Virus record (IMG/VR): IMGVR_UViG_3300028920_000146
Span: 1 to 40,292 of that record
Length of the DNA stretch: 40,292 nucleotides
Direction: 5' to 3' (one strand)
Source of the DNA: a virus
Shown here: one piece after another, positions 1 through 8,451 of the stretch
Layout of the letters: every line of letters begins with the position of its first letter
Numbering within the stretch: position 1 is the first letter of the stretch
Position numbers and translations under genes: made by a program
Notes under the pieces: model-generated
What the model was told of the DNA's origin: nothing
What the model saw: the letters and a program-made list of their open reading frames with translations, nothing else
The model's database searches: none

Positions 1-603
1 ATGCAAGTAGGGCTTACGGCAAAGCAGTTCAAACGTGCGCAGACAACCGCCCTCCGTATGCGTCAGTCACAGCAACAGTTCGCAGCGTCCATGAGGGACA
101 TTGGCAATGAACTGATGCCAGTGTTTGCCGATACTGCTGAACGTCTAGCGAAATTTGCTAGAGAAGAAAAGGAGTCACTCACAGAGTTTGGTCAGTTTGC
201 TGCTGACGCTGGCCTCGCTTTTGCTAATGGTCTGGTTGCAATAAAGAACTTCTTCCAGTTCGTTGATGAGAAAACTAAAATATTCAGCGGACCAGCGGAG
301 ATGGTACAGAAGGGGATTGCTGCTGCTGCTGAAGTTACTGGGCTTGGCCCAAAAGGTTTCGTCGATACATTAACAAGGCAAATGGAGGGTGGGCTACGGA
401 ACGACCCAGAGTTCATTAGGTTAAGCGACAACTTGGCGCGGATGAGTGAAGCGATGGTTATGATACAGCAATCAAATATGCAACTCAACGAAAGGCAAGT
501 TAAGCTTCAGGCAGTGCAGGCAAGACACGCCGAAGACAGCACGTCATTGCAGAGGGTGATTGCCAAATACAACAAAAAGACTAGCGATGCGGTAGGTAAC
601 TAA
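1..603 (+). CDS. Tape measure protein, C-terminal part (5' end outside window)
   Basis: This is the distal 200 residues of a tail tape measure protein, which sets tail length and is carried inside the tail tube. The frame is open from base 1, so the ATG at base 1 need not be a start. It reads like the part after the TP901 core: the segment with GNELMPVF (about residues 36-43) matches the usual 'G..LLPV' element of that family, followed by a hydrophobic stretch near residues 68-87 and a Gln-rich coiled-coil tail (residues 140-195). The N-terminal half is very probably the gene at 39424..40292. If the terminal AT of the window overlaps the first AT, the two halves join in frame to give about 489 residues. 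It ends TAATG, overlapping the next gene. Confidence 0.8.
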   Translation: MQVGLTAKQFKRAQTTALRMRQSQQQFAASMRDIGNELMPVFADTAERLAKFAREEKESLTEFGQFAADAGLAFANGLVAIKNFFQFVDEKTKIFSGPAEMVQKGIAAAAEVTGLGPKGFVDTLTRQMEGGLRNDPEFIRLSDNLARMSEAMVMIQQSNMQLNERQVKLQAVQARHAEDSTSLQRVIAKYNKKTSDAVGN

Positions 604-983
604 TGGCAGATACGATAACAGATGGGACTACTACTATCACGTTGGCTAACGGGTTCAAGCTTTCTGTCGGCTGGACACCGAACCAATTTCAGGAAGTGAA
701 GATTCCATTTTCTGATGTCAACTTTGTAAGGGATTTCGGCGCTTCAGCTCAACCGATCGAAGTCAGTGGGCTTGAGACGTTTGCTACAGCAGCCGAAGCA
801 ACTACCTTTGTCGGGAAGTTCGCTTTAATAAAAGGCAACACCTGTACTATCACGCATAATAGCCTCGACGGGGCTTCTGATGCTGTCCTTATGGAATTTC
901 AAGGTGCTCCAGAATCTAATGCTTACCCTGGCTTTCATGTCGAATGGTCAGCTCGTTTCGTTGTTCCGAGTGTAACGCCATGA
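603..983 (+). CDS. Small tail protein downstream of tape measure (distal-tail-like)
   Basis: A 126-residue protein, likely a structural tail protein by position between the tape measure and a large baseplate-like gene. The sequence is rich in Thr, Val and aromatic residues with regular beta-strand spacing and has no signal peptide or membrane segment. The start ATG overlaps the tape measure stop as TAATG, so translation is probably coupled. No family was recognised with confidence. In siphoviruses this slot often holds a distal tail (Dit-like) or tail-tip protein, but it is shorter than typical Dit proteins. Confidence 0.7.
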   Translation: MADTITDGTTTITLANGFKLSVGWTPNQFQEVKIPFSDVNFVRDFGASAQPIEVSGLETFATAAEATTFVGKFALIKGNTCTITHNSLDGASDAVLMEFQGAPESNAYPGFHVEWSARFVVPSVTP

Positions 984-2932
984 CAGAAGGAGCGTTTTCA
1001 GTAGAGTATGAGTTCTCGGTTGAGTTTTATATAACCGCCGATGAAGCCTTCGACTCTCCGTATATACTGGACTCATTGACGATAACTCCCGAATCAAGCA
1101 CACTATCATTTCATGCAGAGCGGCAAAGTCCAGCGAGCTACTTAGCAGACTTCAATAAGGCTCTGGTATCGTTGACCCTAAACGATGAGCTGATATTTGG
1201 TGGTCAAGTAACTATGTCAACAATCTCTCATGATAGGGTAAATATAACTGCGGAAGGAATCGGCAATATCATAGACCGTATGCCTATCCACGGAGCAAGA
1301 CGGAAGGCTGCTGATGCTTTCGTGAAGAATACCCATACTATATTCAATGAGTTTGGTAAGAAGGATAAGCAGCCATCTGCGGCAACTAATACATGCACGG
1401 TTAGCGACACCAATTTAGACAGCGCAGACGACGAGGACAATGAAGCTAAATGGACCAGGGGGGAAGTTGCTAGTTATTGCGCTAGCATATGCCGGGAAGT
1501 ACAGAACCCTATGATGTCAGATTTGATACAATGGGATAATGTGATAGCTGGTGGTGGGATAAATCCGTTGCGGAACCTAGGTAAAAGCTTTATTGATGAC
1601 GACCAGCAGATTGTGAAAGGGCTCGCTTCCTACATAGCTGAAATTGCTAAAAGCGACAACTATATAGCGTATTTTTATGCAACGCAATCAGCGTATGATG
1701 GGCTTATGGGAACTCTTAGGCTGGTGCAGTATTACCTCCCGGCAAACAAGAAGACCGTCACATACAACCCTACGACAACATCGTCACTCGAAAGCGTACC
1801 GTATACATTCTCCTATGGTAGGGATTATAGCGCACCAAATGAGGTCTACCTGTTTACAGGAAAGCGGTATATGTCTACCATCCTGGAGATAGACCTTGGG
1901 AAAATTCCTGAGATACTTGATACAGAAGATGAATATGGGGAGATTATAGAGGAAGATGATAAGAAGCTTACTGTGAGATACTCGTATGACTTTAGCGACC
2001 CAGGATCATCGAGTAATACGCTATTCGAAGGCCCGATCCTCAAGGAGGTAATACTCAATTCAAAATGCGGGACGTTATCAAATGTGTTCCCAAGGATAAA
2101 AGACTATGCAGAAGTGCAGGCTGGGCAACCAGCAGAGTTTCTTGATGAGTTCGAGGTCTATGTGAAATTCGATCCATCAGCATTTAGTGATGAGACTTCA
2201 GTTGCTTCAGAGATATTGATAGGCGGGAAGATATGGAACGGATTGAAGAATAATACCGAATCGTCCTTGCATAGTGCTTTGAAGGAATTGGGCATAGTCC
2301 AAATGTTCGAAGATCATCTGTACTTCACGGTCAACGCTAACAAGCTTATCGTAGAGATGTCTGGAATACCAAATGCAAAAGACGATGACGGCAAATACAA
2401 GACGTTAGTTAAACTGAATGACTTGGTTGAATATATTCGGATACCAGTTGTCGTTGAGCTTGACGACAGGGATATATACAAGGCTACGATAACAGAAGAC
2501 CCGAGCTTTTCTATTGATGCCCAAGCGGTAGATCCTACCAGTCTGTTTTACAATTTAAAAACAGACAACGTGGAAGTGCTTACCTACGACGACCTACATC
2601 CGCTAGAGCGCAGATATGGGTTCGACAGTTACTCGTCTGGATCAGGCATAGATATAGCCAACGATGAAGACACCTTCGAGGATCAGATGAAGAAGGAGGT
2701 CAAAGACCGTGCAAGAAATCTATATAATAATGCCAACAATAGTATGACTATAACGATACCAATAGAGCTGTTTGTCGAGCTATCAGCCAGCTTTCCAAAG
2801 GAGATCGGTGATTGGATTGATAAGATCGATACCTCGGACAGCAGCCTATTCACTGCAGTAGATCTCAAACGAGGGTATACTTTGACTAGTATATCATATT
2901 CGCTCGATTCAGTGACATTGAACTTCACATGA
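980..2932 (+). CDS. Large baseplate / tail-tip hub-like protein
   Basis: A 650-residue protein. The ATG at 980 overlaps the upstream stop as ATGA, which I prefer to an in-frame ATG at 944 that would overlap the previous gene by 40 nt. The N-terminal 120 residues (FSVEFYITAD, then LNDELIFGGQV and RVNITAEGIGNIIDR) resemble the opening beta-rich domain of phage tail hub or Tal-type proteins, in which a small domain describes an interface to the tail tube. The rest is acidic and has no recognised peptidase or lysozyme motif. It ends ATGA into the next gene. Position and size support a tail-tip hub role, which is inference. Confidence 0.7.
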   Translation: MTEGAFSVEYEFSVEFYITADEAFDSPYILDSLTITPESSTLSFHAERQSPASYLADFNKALVSLTLNDELIFGGQVTMSTISHDRVNITAEGIGNIIDRMPIHGARRKAADAFVKNTHTIFNEFGKKDKQPSAATNTCTVSDTNLDSADDEDNEAKWTRGEVASYCASICREVQNPMMSDLIQWDNVIAGGGINPLRNLGKSFIDDDQQIVKGLASYIAEIAKSDNYIAYFYATQSAYDGLMGTLRLVQYYLPANKKTVTYNPTTTSSLESVPYTFSYGRDYSAPNEVYLFTGKRYMSTILEIDLGKIPEILDTEDEYGEIIEEDDKKLTVRYSYDFSDPGSSSNTLFEGPILKEVILNSKCGTLSNVFPRIKDYAEVQAGQPAEFLDEFEVYVKFDPSAFSDETSVASEILIGGKIWNGLKNNTESSLHSALKELGIVQMFEDHLYFTVNANKLIVEMSGIPNAKDDDGKYKTLVKLNDLVEYIRIPVVVELDDRDIYKATITEDPSFSIDAQAVDPTSLFYNLKTDNVEVLTYDDLHPLERRYGFDSYSSGSGIDIANDEDTFEDQMKKEVKDRARNLYNNANNSMTITIPIELFVELSASFPKEIGDWIDKIDTSDSSLFTAVDLKRGYTLTSISYSLDSVTLNFT

Positions 2933-3387
2933 CAAGCTACAGGACAATAAGACGAGAGACGCGCCAATCACTTGATGAGCGCAGATCTTACAAGCTTAAC
3001 CGTAAAGCTGCGGCTGGTCCGGATAGGTTCCTGAGAATTGCATGGCGTCAAGAAGATGGCGGGATGCCTGGAGATGAAGAGTTCTGGCCACCGAAAGTCC
3101 TCCCCTTTCAGACCTACCGTTTGGTCAGCATCTACGTTGTAACAAAGAATACCGAGACTCCACCTACCTATTCATTCCGAGTAGATTTTGGTGGATACCA
3201 AGCGCCAAATCCTGGTGTACCGGATATATACACAGAGGGGACTGACATCATAACAGACACAACAGATTTCCCTTTTTATTTTACGCAGAATATTATCATT
3301 GAAGACAATAAGAAGTTCACTATATACATGATTGCAAGCAGTGATGTAGAAGAGTTCGAGGCAACAATGGAATTGCAGGAGTTATAA
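2929..3387 (+). CDS. Hypothetical tail-module protein
   Basis: A 152-residue protein of unrecognised family. It starts at an ATG that overlaps the previous stop (ATGA) and is followed directly by another gene. The N-terminal 35 residues are strongly basic (many Arg and Lys). The remainder is acidic with a beta-rich pattern (YSFRVDFGGYQAP and an acidic C-terminus). Such a basic head and beta body suggest a virion component. Position between the hub-like gene and the fibre genes supports a tail-tip or baseplate role. No enzymatic motif is visible. Confidence 0.65.
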   Translation: MTSYRTIRRETRQSLDERRSYKLNRKAAAGPDRFLRIAWRQEDGGMPGDEEFWPPKVLPFQTYRLVSIYVVTKNTETPPTYSFRVDFGGYQAPNPGVPDIYTEGTDIITDTTDFPFYFTQNIIIEDNKKFTIYMIASSDVEEFEATMELQEL

Positions 3388-3388
3388 A

Positions 3389-4240
3389 ATGGCAGTTGAA
3401 TGGGACGATTTCTTTGACATAGTAAAGCTATATGCCGCTATGTATAAAAAGACTATTGACTTCAATTATTCGGTAGATCAGGGCACCCTCAACGCAATGG
3501 ATACGCTTAGGTCTGATGTTGATACAAGTGATGAACTGCGTCAGCTGATTGTTGAAGGTGATGGCTATAAAAGCATGAACGACACTAAGAAGGCAAACTA
3601 TGTTGCACTGCTGAACCAGTACTTGGTTGGCGATGGGGCTATTGCAATCCAGTCATCTGATACAACGGCAACCAATGTGGCTGGTGACGTTGTTACGTTT
3701 ATGACTAGGGACTCTGAGACTGTATTGTCAAATAACATTTCTGAAGCTATCACCTACTCAAGGTCTGGGGATGGGACTGCTGCGGTTGTAACTAACCAAC
3801 AAGCTAGAACTGATACGATCACCTGTACATGCACAACTGCCCAAGTTGCCGGGAATGATATGGTGTTTTCTGTTCGATCCAAGAGGGTAGGCAGCCTAGG
3901 AACGATAACTGGCAATACTCCTTTTAGCGATACTAATACAGGATTGACTTCGATAACAGTTTCAGACGGGAGCTTAGGAAATGAGTGGGCGGTTTCAGAT
4001 GTTATCACTATCGAGATTACTAGCAATGATGTTTCGGTATTGCTGTCTATGTTCCGTGATTCTTATAATGTCCTCCTGCCAAACACGGCATCAAGCCCGA
4101 CTATTTCTAATGACGACATCGAGGTCGTTTCGACATTCCCAACAACTGGACTTTATGACGGGAGGCAAGTAATCCTTGGTAGCGTTAGCTATGTGTATGA
4201 TCTTGCGACAACTTCATGGGTGCAATTCTGCCCTAGCTAA
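3389..4240 (+). CDS. Hypothetical tail-tip / fibre-region protein
   Basis: A 283-residue protein with a good ribosome binding site (AGGAG 7 nt before ATG). Residues 1-85 look helical. From about residue 90 on it is Thr/Ser-rich and beta-like (repeats of short strands such as TITCTC and VVTFMTRD), ending in a motif typical of phage structural proteins that carry a data-label-like tail (VSYVYDLATTSWVQF). This mix fits an elongated virion protein. No family was recognised. The stop overlaps the next start as TAATG. Confidence 0.65.
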   Translation: MAVEWDDFFDIVKLYAAMYKKTIDFNYSVDQGTLNAMDTLRSDVDTSDELRQLIVEGDGYKSMNDTKKANYVALLNQYLVGDGAIAIQSSDTTATNVAGDVVTFMTRDSETVLSNNISEAITYSRSGDGTAAVVTNQQARTDTITCTCTTAQVAGNDMVFSVRSKRVGSLGTITGNTPFSDTNTGLTSITVSDGSLGNEWAVSDVITIEITSNDVSVLLSMFRDSYNVLLPNTASSPTISNDDIEVVSTFPTTGLYDGRQVILGSVSYVYDLATTSWVQFCPS

Positions 4241-5535
4241 TGAGAGTAGTAGTATCAAGTCCGTATCATCAATCGGTACATCTGAGAACGCTTCCGACCG
4301 ATTTCAACTATCGGATCAAGTTGGTAAATGTGGGTGCGCAGCTTCATGATGTCGGTTTGTTGTCGACGAACACAACAGCATCGATGGATCAGGATGACTT
4401 GACTATACAGCAATCGAATATGTGTTACGTCTATAATGGCGCTTCGTTTAACGCAGATCCAGGGTCACCTACCCTGACCTTCGGAGAATACCGAAAGATT
4501 TTCGGTAGTGTTGTAAACTGCTTTCTTGGAAATAATAGGAGGACACGCCTATACCCTACTGGCTTTAGGGATACTGGTAATGGTGCCACAAGATGGGATA
4601 GCTCATTGAAACTTGTGTTGACCAATTTATCGCAAGATCAAATAGATGAAGCTGGTCCTGATGATTACGTATATAATGGTCACAAGTATATGTCGTTTGA
4701 ATGTGCAGATCATATATATTATTCAGTCATCCAGAAAGTAGAGCCGATAGAGATAGAAGAGGGTGAGATTCTATTTCCGAACCCTTGGCCATCTGAAGCG
4801 TATTATTTAAATCCAGGTCATGGCGCAGCATTGCCAATGCCAGAGTTGCCATCTAATGGAAATATGTGGCCCGATTTCGTTGTCTCATTTCCATTTAACC
4901 ACTGGACCAAAACAGAATATGATGACGAAGAGCAGACGACCAGAATGTTTGGTTCGCATAGCGCTAGTATTGAACAGGCCGGACCTACTGGTACTATTGG
5001 TACACTGAATCTAGACTGGGATGTGAAGCAGAGCCATAAGACGTATCTGATAAAAAACCCTATTAACGGGGAAGCCCTTAGTGAGATCCTTAACGATGCT
5101 GAATTATCTATGTACGAAAAGGCTGAAGCTATGCAGTCAATTCTTTCTAGGCTAGAGAAATCTGGATCGCAGATATTGACACCGTACACTGTGCCGGAAG
5201 GTGGAATAACCACCCATGGCTTCCTTCATGTTTTCAAGAATATCGACATGTCATTGGATGTAAGCTTATCATACAACGTTGATACAGGCGTCCCTGAGGA
5301 GCAGCAAGATTGGTCGCTGCTTTATCAGGAGTTGGCTAAATGGTCAGACTTTGACGAGCCAACGCCTCCTGGATGGCAGGACTGGGAGACTAGTGGCCCG
5401 TCTGAATATGTTCTTGAAACAGAGGAAGATTGGGTTACTGATCCTAACTATAGGTTTAGGTCTTACTACTTACCTAGAAATAAAAATCAGACGCACACCA
5501 ATTCAGAATATTACATGAGCTACTACGCGAGTTAA
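4240..5535 (+). CDS. Hypothetical structural protein of the tail-fibre region
   Basis: A 431-residue protein, rich in Trp, Tyr and acidic residues, with no membrane segment or signal peptide. It is translationally coupled to its upstream neighbour (TAATG). The C-terminal 80 residues contain many Trp and Glu residues (for example GWQDWETSGPSEYV). No enzymatic motif, including lysozyme or amidase signatures, was seen, so I do not propose it as the missing endolysin, although I cannot exclude a divergent enzyme. Its position just before two fibre genes suggests a baseplate or fibre-attachment role. Confidence 0.6.
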   Translation: MRVVVSSPYHQSVHLRTLPTDFNYRIKLVNVGAQLHDVGLLSTNTTASMDQDDLTIQQSNMCYVYNGASFNADPGSPTLTFGEYRKIFGSVVNCFLGNNRRTRLYPTGFRDTGNGATRWDSSLKLVLTNLSQDQIDEAGPDDYVYNGHKYMSFECADHIYYSVIQKVEPIEIEEGEILFPNPWPSEAYYLNPGHGAALPMPELPSNGNMWPDFVVSFPFNHWTKTEYDDEEQTTRMFGSHSASIEQAGPTGTIGTLNLDWDVKQSHKTYLIKNPINGEALSEILNDAELSMYEKAEAMQSILSRLEKSGSQILTPYTVPEGGITTHGFLHVFKNIDMSLDVSLSYNVDTGVPEEQQDWSLLYQELAKWSDFDEPTPPGWQDWETSGPSEYVLETEEDWVTDPNYRFRSYYLPRNKNQTHTNSEYYMSYYAS

Positions 5536-5537
5536 CA

Positions 5538-6146
5538 ATGGGACAATTCAACGGAGCCTTCCACGACGATAATAATGCTAATCTTGCTGCGATAGAAGAT
5601 TATGCGGGTAGCAATGCGTACATTACCCAAGACAATAAGATATATCTTGCAGACGGTGGAACCTTAGAGCGTGTTGCTTTCGAGGACTCGACCGATACCG
5701 ACACCCTGGTAAAAGCCCAGAACGCTAGTGCTTTTGATGGGGATTTCACGAGCGCAACCATTGAAACTATGGTGAGTGATACGTCTACTAATGCTTCTAC
5801 TATGTCGGCTCAGACGCAAGCAGAGCTTACCGATACTGCCTCAAAGGGGCATGAACAGAATACAGATACCGGAACAACGTCCTCGACATTCGCTATCAAT
5901 AGGTCGTCCGGTACAAAACGGTGCACGATTGACACAGATGCACAATCAGCCAACGTAACTATAGATACTGAAATAATGCGTCAGGTGTTTGCGAGTGAAC
6001 TGCCAAGCAAAACAAAGGCACAGGTAGAATCGGCTTCCCCTACGAAATCAACGGTTGTATATTTGAGCGATGAGGAAAAATACGCTCAATGGGATACGAC
6101 ATCTGACAAGCTTTTCGATTTAATAACAGGTGAGGAGATAACATAA
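5538..6146 (+). CDS. Short tail-fibre-like protein with HTQNTDTGT-type module
   Basis: A 202-residue protein. Residues 105-145 carry the HEQNTDTGTTSSTF element followed by a 'GTKR..ID......NVTIDTE' strand pair, a module widespread in phage fibre proteins. The same module recurs in the next gene. The C-terminus (TVVYLSDEEKYAQWD) resembles short domains found at the ends of fibre or phage-associated display proteins. There is no clear ribosome binding site before the ATG, which follows the upstream stop by 2 nt, so coupled translation is likely. It is probably one of two fibre subunits for host recognition. Confidence 0.65.
   Translation: MGQFNGAFHDDNNANLAAIEDYAGSNAYITQDNKIYLADGGTLERVAFEDSTDTDTLVKAQNASAFDGDFTSATIETMVSDTSTNASTMSAQTQAELTDTASKGHEQNTDTGTTSSTFAINRSSGTKRCTIDTDAQSANVTIDTEIMRQVFASELPSKTKAQVESASPTKSTVVYLSDEEKYAQWDTTSDKLFDLITGEEIT
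5850..5972 (+). repeat. Fibre module copy A (41 codons)
   Basis: This segment codes for the HEQNTDTGT module. It is alignable residue by residue with copy B at 6611..6733. Both run 41 residues from the His to the acidic residue after NVTIDT. The protein similarity is clear while the DNA has diverged, so the duplication is old or the module was acquired twice. Confidence 0.75.
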
Positions 6147-7372
6147 TGCCAGCAGTAGGAGACAAAATTACTCGTGGTAATCGCGTTTACCGTTATGAAG
6201 ATGACGGTTCTGGCATCGATGCATATCGGCCACATAGCGGATGGGGCAAACGCTACGAGGACACGAGCCTTGCTGCGGCAAAAGCTCAAGTCCCGTTAGA
6301 TGAATCGATAGAAGAGAATGCAGTCATTTTGGTTGACACAACAGCGGAGATAGTTTATATCTACACGCTAAAGTCCACAGGGTATGATAGCACGTTTGAC
6401 CTATCGTATGATCTGCTCTTTGCTTCAAACGTAACCTATATAAATGACTCGACCATAAGCACCGTCCTTGCATCGATTGACATCAGTTCCCTTTCAGGCA
6501 TGACGTCAACAAGCGCACAGGTGGAGACGGCCATAACGAATGAAGCAGACAATACGACCAAGCTGTCTGGGGTTACAGGATCTACGTTGAGCAATGCCGT
6601 GTCAAATAGGCATACCCAGAACACCGATACCGGAACCAGTGGGACTACGTTTGCTGTAAATTCTGGAAGCGGAACAAAGAAAGCAACTTTCGATACGACG
6701 AATCAAACCGCTAATGTCACTATCGATACCGATGATCTCAACGATCGGGTAGATGCCAATGAGTTTGGGCTGAAGCTTGAGAGTTTCACTATAGCCCAGG
6801 TAACGTCTGGCCATGGTGGCTGGAGCAGCCCGAAAGCCATACATGTAAGCGACATCGAATCTGGCCAAGGTTGGCTAATGATCTGGGACGGGACTGATTG
6901 TATCTCTGATAAATACCTGCTTCAGATATCTGGCTCGACCTGGGCAAGTTCCCCTAGCGTAGGGGATGTTATCCGCTATAATGGTGCGAGCTATGAATGT
7001 ATCGATGCAACAGCAAACGAGGAAGTCTTCAGGAGAACAGACATGTATAACGTAGTTGTAAAAACGAGCGACGATACGCTCACAGCAGATCAAGTATCTG
7101 GCAATTCTTTGGTGACCAACGAGGGCGCTGGTGCTTCAGTGACGCTCACACTCCCGGCAGGAGTTGATGGATATCATGTGATATTCAGCAAGATCACCGA
7201 CCAGGATTTCCTCATTGAAGCCAACGGGGCCGATTCGATCAATGACGGAACGGCTGGCAAAAAGTATAAAGATGTAACATCGGAGACGAACGTCATGACC
7301 GAGCTTATCTACTGCAACGGCAACTGGCAGATAGGGACCGAGAGCGGAACCTGGGCCAATGACAACAGCTAA
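6146..7372 (+). CDS. Tail fibre protein
   Basis: A 408-residue fibre-like protein. The start ATG overlaps the upstream stop (TAATG) behind a GAGGAG ribosome binding site. Residues 156-196 hold the HTQNTDTGTSGTTF module shared with the previous gene. A middle region (WGYS-poor, rich in Gly/Ser/Asp) follows. The last 90 residues (SVTLTLPAGVDGYHVIF ... GNWQIGTESGTW) match the common end domain of phage fibres that also occurs at the C-terminus of the gene at 33697. The role is probably receptor binding at the tail tip. It ends directly against the holin-like gene. Confidence 0.7.
   Translation: MPAVGDKITRGNRVYRYEDDGSGIDAYRPHSGWGKRYEDTSLAAAKAQVPLDESIEENAVILVDTTAEIVYIYTLKSTGYDSTFDLSYDLLFASNVTYINDSTISTVLASIDISSLSGMTSTSAQVETAITNEADNTTKLSGVTGSTLSNAVSNRHTQNTDTGTSGTTFAVNSGSGTKKATFDTTNQTANVTIDTDDLNDRVDANEFGLKLESFTIAQVTSGHGGWSSPKAIHVSDIESGQGWLMIWDGTDCISDKYLLQISGSTWASSPSVGDVIRYNGASYECIDATANEEVFRRTDMYNVVVKTSDDTLTADQVSGNSLVTNEGAGASVTLTLPAGVDGYHVIFSKITDQDFLIEANGADSINDGTAGKKYKDVTSETNVMTELIYCNGNWQIGTESGTWANDNS
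6611..6733 (+). repeat. Fibre module copy B (41 codons)
   Basis: This is the second copy of the 41-residue HTQNTDTGT module, paired with 5850..5972 in the gene before. Shared anchors are QNTDTGT, TF, SGTK and ANVTIDT. Confidence 0.75.
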
Positions 7373-7636
7373 ATGGCCACAGCTCCAGAGCCTAACGGTC
7401 AGCTCCAGGCTGGCCAAAAGTATTACGTTGAGCAAATTTTCCGCGCAATGCGGAGCGATCAACCTTTCTCAGAATCTCAAAGGACAATCATGAGTGCAAT
7501 GATCGAGGCGGCGATTGACCGAAGACTTGCCCATATTGAAGCCGGAATTGGCTTCATCAAGTGGGGGATGCCAGTCTTTTTTGTCATCTTACAGATAGCA
7601 ACTCAGATCGTTCTAGGAATGATGAAAAGCGGATAG
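7373..7636 (+). CDS. Small membrane protein, holin- or XhlA-like
   Basis: An 87-residue protein with a soluble, partly helical N-terminal 60 residues and a single hydrophobic segment near residues 63-82 (WGMPVFFVILQIATQIVLGM) close to the C-terminus. An amphipathic N-terminal helix plus one C-terminal membrane anchor is the layout of XhlA-type lysis accessory proteins and some holins. It starts directly after the fibre stop codon and is followed 6 nt later by a lipoprotein-like gene, which fits a small lysis cassette. Assignment rests on topology and position only. Confidence 0.5.
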   Translation: MATAPEPNGQLQAGQKYYVEQIFRAMRSDQPFSESQRTIMSAMIEAAIDRRLAHIEAGIGFIKWGMPVFFVILQIATQIVLGMMKSG

Positions 7637-7642
7637 GAGCGG

Positions 7643-8128
7643 ATGAAAATCAGGATACCGCTAGCGGTGGGGTGGCTCCTGCTCCTTGGAGCTGCCCCTT
7701 TTTTTCATGGGTGCGTGAAGATGCCTGCATCGAAGGAGTACGCTCTCGCACAGACAAAAGCACTCCAGGCGGCTACTGATGCTGTCTACGGGGCTGCTAT
7801 TGTCTTTAGACGTAACCAGACACCGGGAGGAGATCATGCGTACAGACTCGCAACACAAGCAAGGCAGAAGGCCTATGGCCTCAACGATCGTGACGCAGCT
7901 TTTATGGATAGTAGCCTTTCAGCTTTTGCTGGCACTGCTGGCTCTTTACTGTCGGGCCTTATACCGCTCATAGGTGGAGGCGGGACAGCGTTTGGTCTGG
8001 CTGGTATAGGTGTGGCTATGTTGCAACAAAAGAAAAAAGCGTTCTACGCAAAACTAGCAGCAGATCTAAGGGAGATGGACCGCGAGGAATCTGAAAACCA
8101 CTACAAGCGAAACTGCAAATCTGGCTAA
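7643..8128 (+). CDS. Probable lipoprotein with second hydrophobic Gly-rich segment
   Basis: A 161-residue protein with an N-terminal signal-like segment (basic MKIR, hydrophobic WLLLLGAAPFF) ending in a Cys at position 24 after FHG, a poor but possible lipobox. A second Gly-rich hydrophobic stretch lies near residues 91-127 (SLLSGLIPLIGGGG then AFGLAGIGVAML). The C-terminus is highly charged. It could be an outer-membrane spanin-like component, a superinfection-exclusion lipoprotein or an unusual holin. The ribosome binding site GGAGCGG precedes the ATG. It is the last gene before the non-coding early control region. Confidence 0.5.
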   Translation: MKIRIPLAVGWLLLLGAAPFFHGCVKMPASKEYALAQTKALQAATDAVYGAAIVFRRNQTPGGDHAYRLATQARQKAYGLNDRDAAFMDSSLSAFAGTAGSLLSGLIPLIGGGGTAFGLAGIGVAMLQQKKKAFYAKLAADLREMDREESENHYKRNCKSG

Positions 8129-8188
8129 AAATCCCTTATAAAATCCCTTATAAAATCCCTTGTAAAATCCCTTATAAAATCCCTTGTA
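8129..8188 (+). repeat. Five tandem 12-bp repeats
   Basis: Five head-to-tail copies of AAATCCCTTATA. Copies 3 and 5 have G at position 10 (AAATCCCTTGTA) and the others A. The array begins inside the end of the lipoprotein gene stop region and lies about 180 bp before the early promoter. It could be an iteron-like protein binding array or part of an origin. The reverse strand reads open only because the 12-bp unit has no stop codons. Confidence 0.9.
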
Positions 8189-8370
8189 AAAATGGGCCTT
8201 CTGCGGTTGGCCTTCTGGGCCTTTAAAATCCATAGGTAAACTATCCTGCTGGATCGCGCCAGCGCCCAAAACGGGCCTTTGTATTGGGCCTATCTGACAG
8301 CATAAACCATTATATTTCAGCGGGTTATGATGTAGTGTTTGCTAAGGCCTAGATAATCTTGGAAAATATC
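8189..8370. other. Non-coding stretch with scattered GGGCCT motifs
   Basis: No gene was found between the 12-bp repeats and the early promoter. GGGCCT occurs at 8194, 8217, 8273 and 8286, with a related TGGCCTT at 8208 and the palindrome AGGCCT at 8345. The spacing is irregular. A short GCCC-AAAAC-GGGC hairpin lies near 8264-8276. Together with the tandem repeats this looks like a control or origin region, which is inference. Confidence 0.5.
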
Positions 8371-8398
8371 TTTACAAGCATAATGACGGTGATATAAT
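8371..8398 (+). promoter_or_regulatory. Sigma70-like early promoter
   Basis: The -35 box TTTACA (8371-8376) and a perfect -10 box TATAAT (8393-8398) are separated by 16 nt. Transcription would start near 8405 and run into the early gene at 8452. This is the best promoter in the window by match and opens the whole early gene block. Confidence 0.75.
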
Positions 8399-8411
8399 AA
8401 TGTTTTTCCGG

Positions 8412-8439
8412 CTCGGCGGTTTCCGAGAATACTTTTTTT
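8412..8439 (+). promoter_or_regulatory. Leader hairpin followed by T-run before early gene
   Basis: CTCGG (8412-8416) pairs with CCGAG (8423-8427) around a 6-nt loop, followed 5 nt later by seven T (8433-8439) and at once by the AGGAGA ribosome binding site. It sits about 10 nt into the predicted transcript. It may stabilise the 5' end of a highly expressed mRNA or act as a weak attenuator. The gap between stem and T-run argues against an efficient terminator. Confidence 0.45.
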
Positions 8440-8451
8440 AGGAGAATTACG

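Noticed and set aside
8066-8269. Minus-strand frame with FYKG repeats
   Set aside because: It is produced by the 12-bp tandem repeats; no ribosome binding site and it overlaps the lipoprotein gene end.
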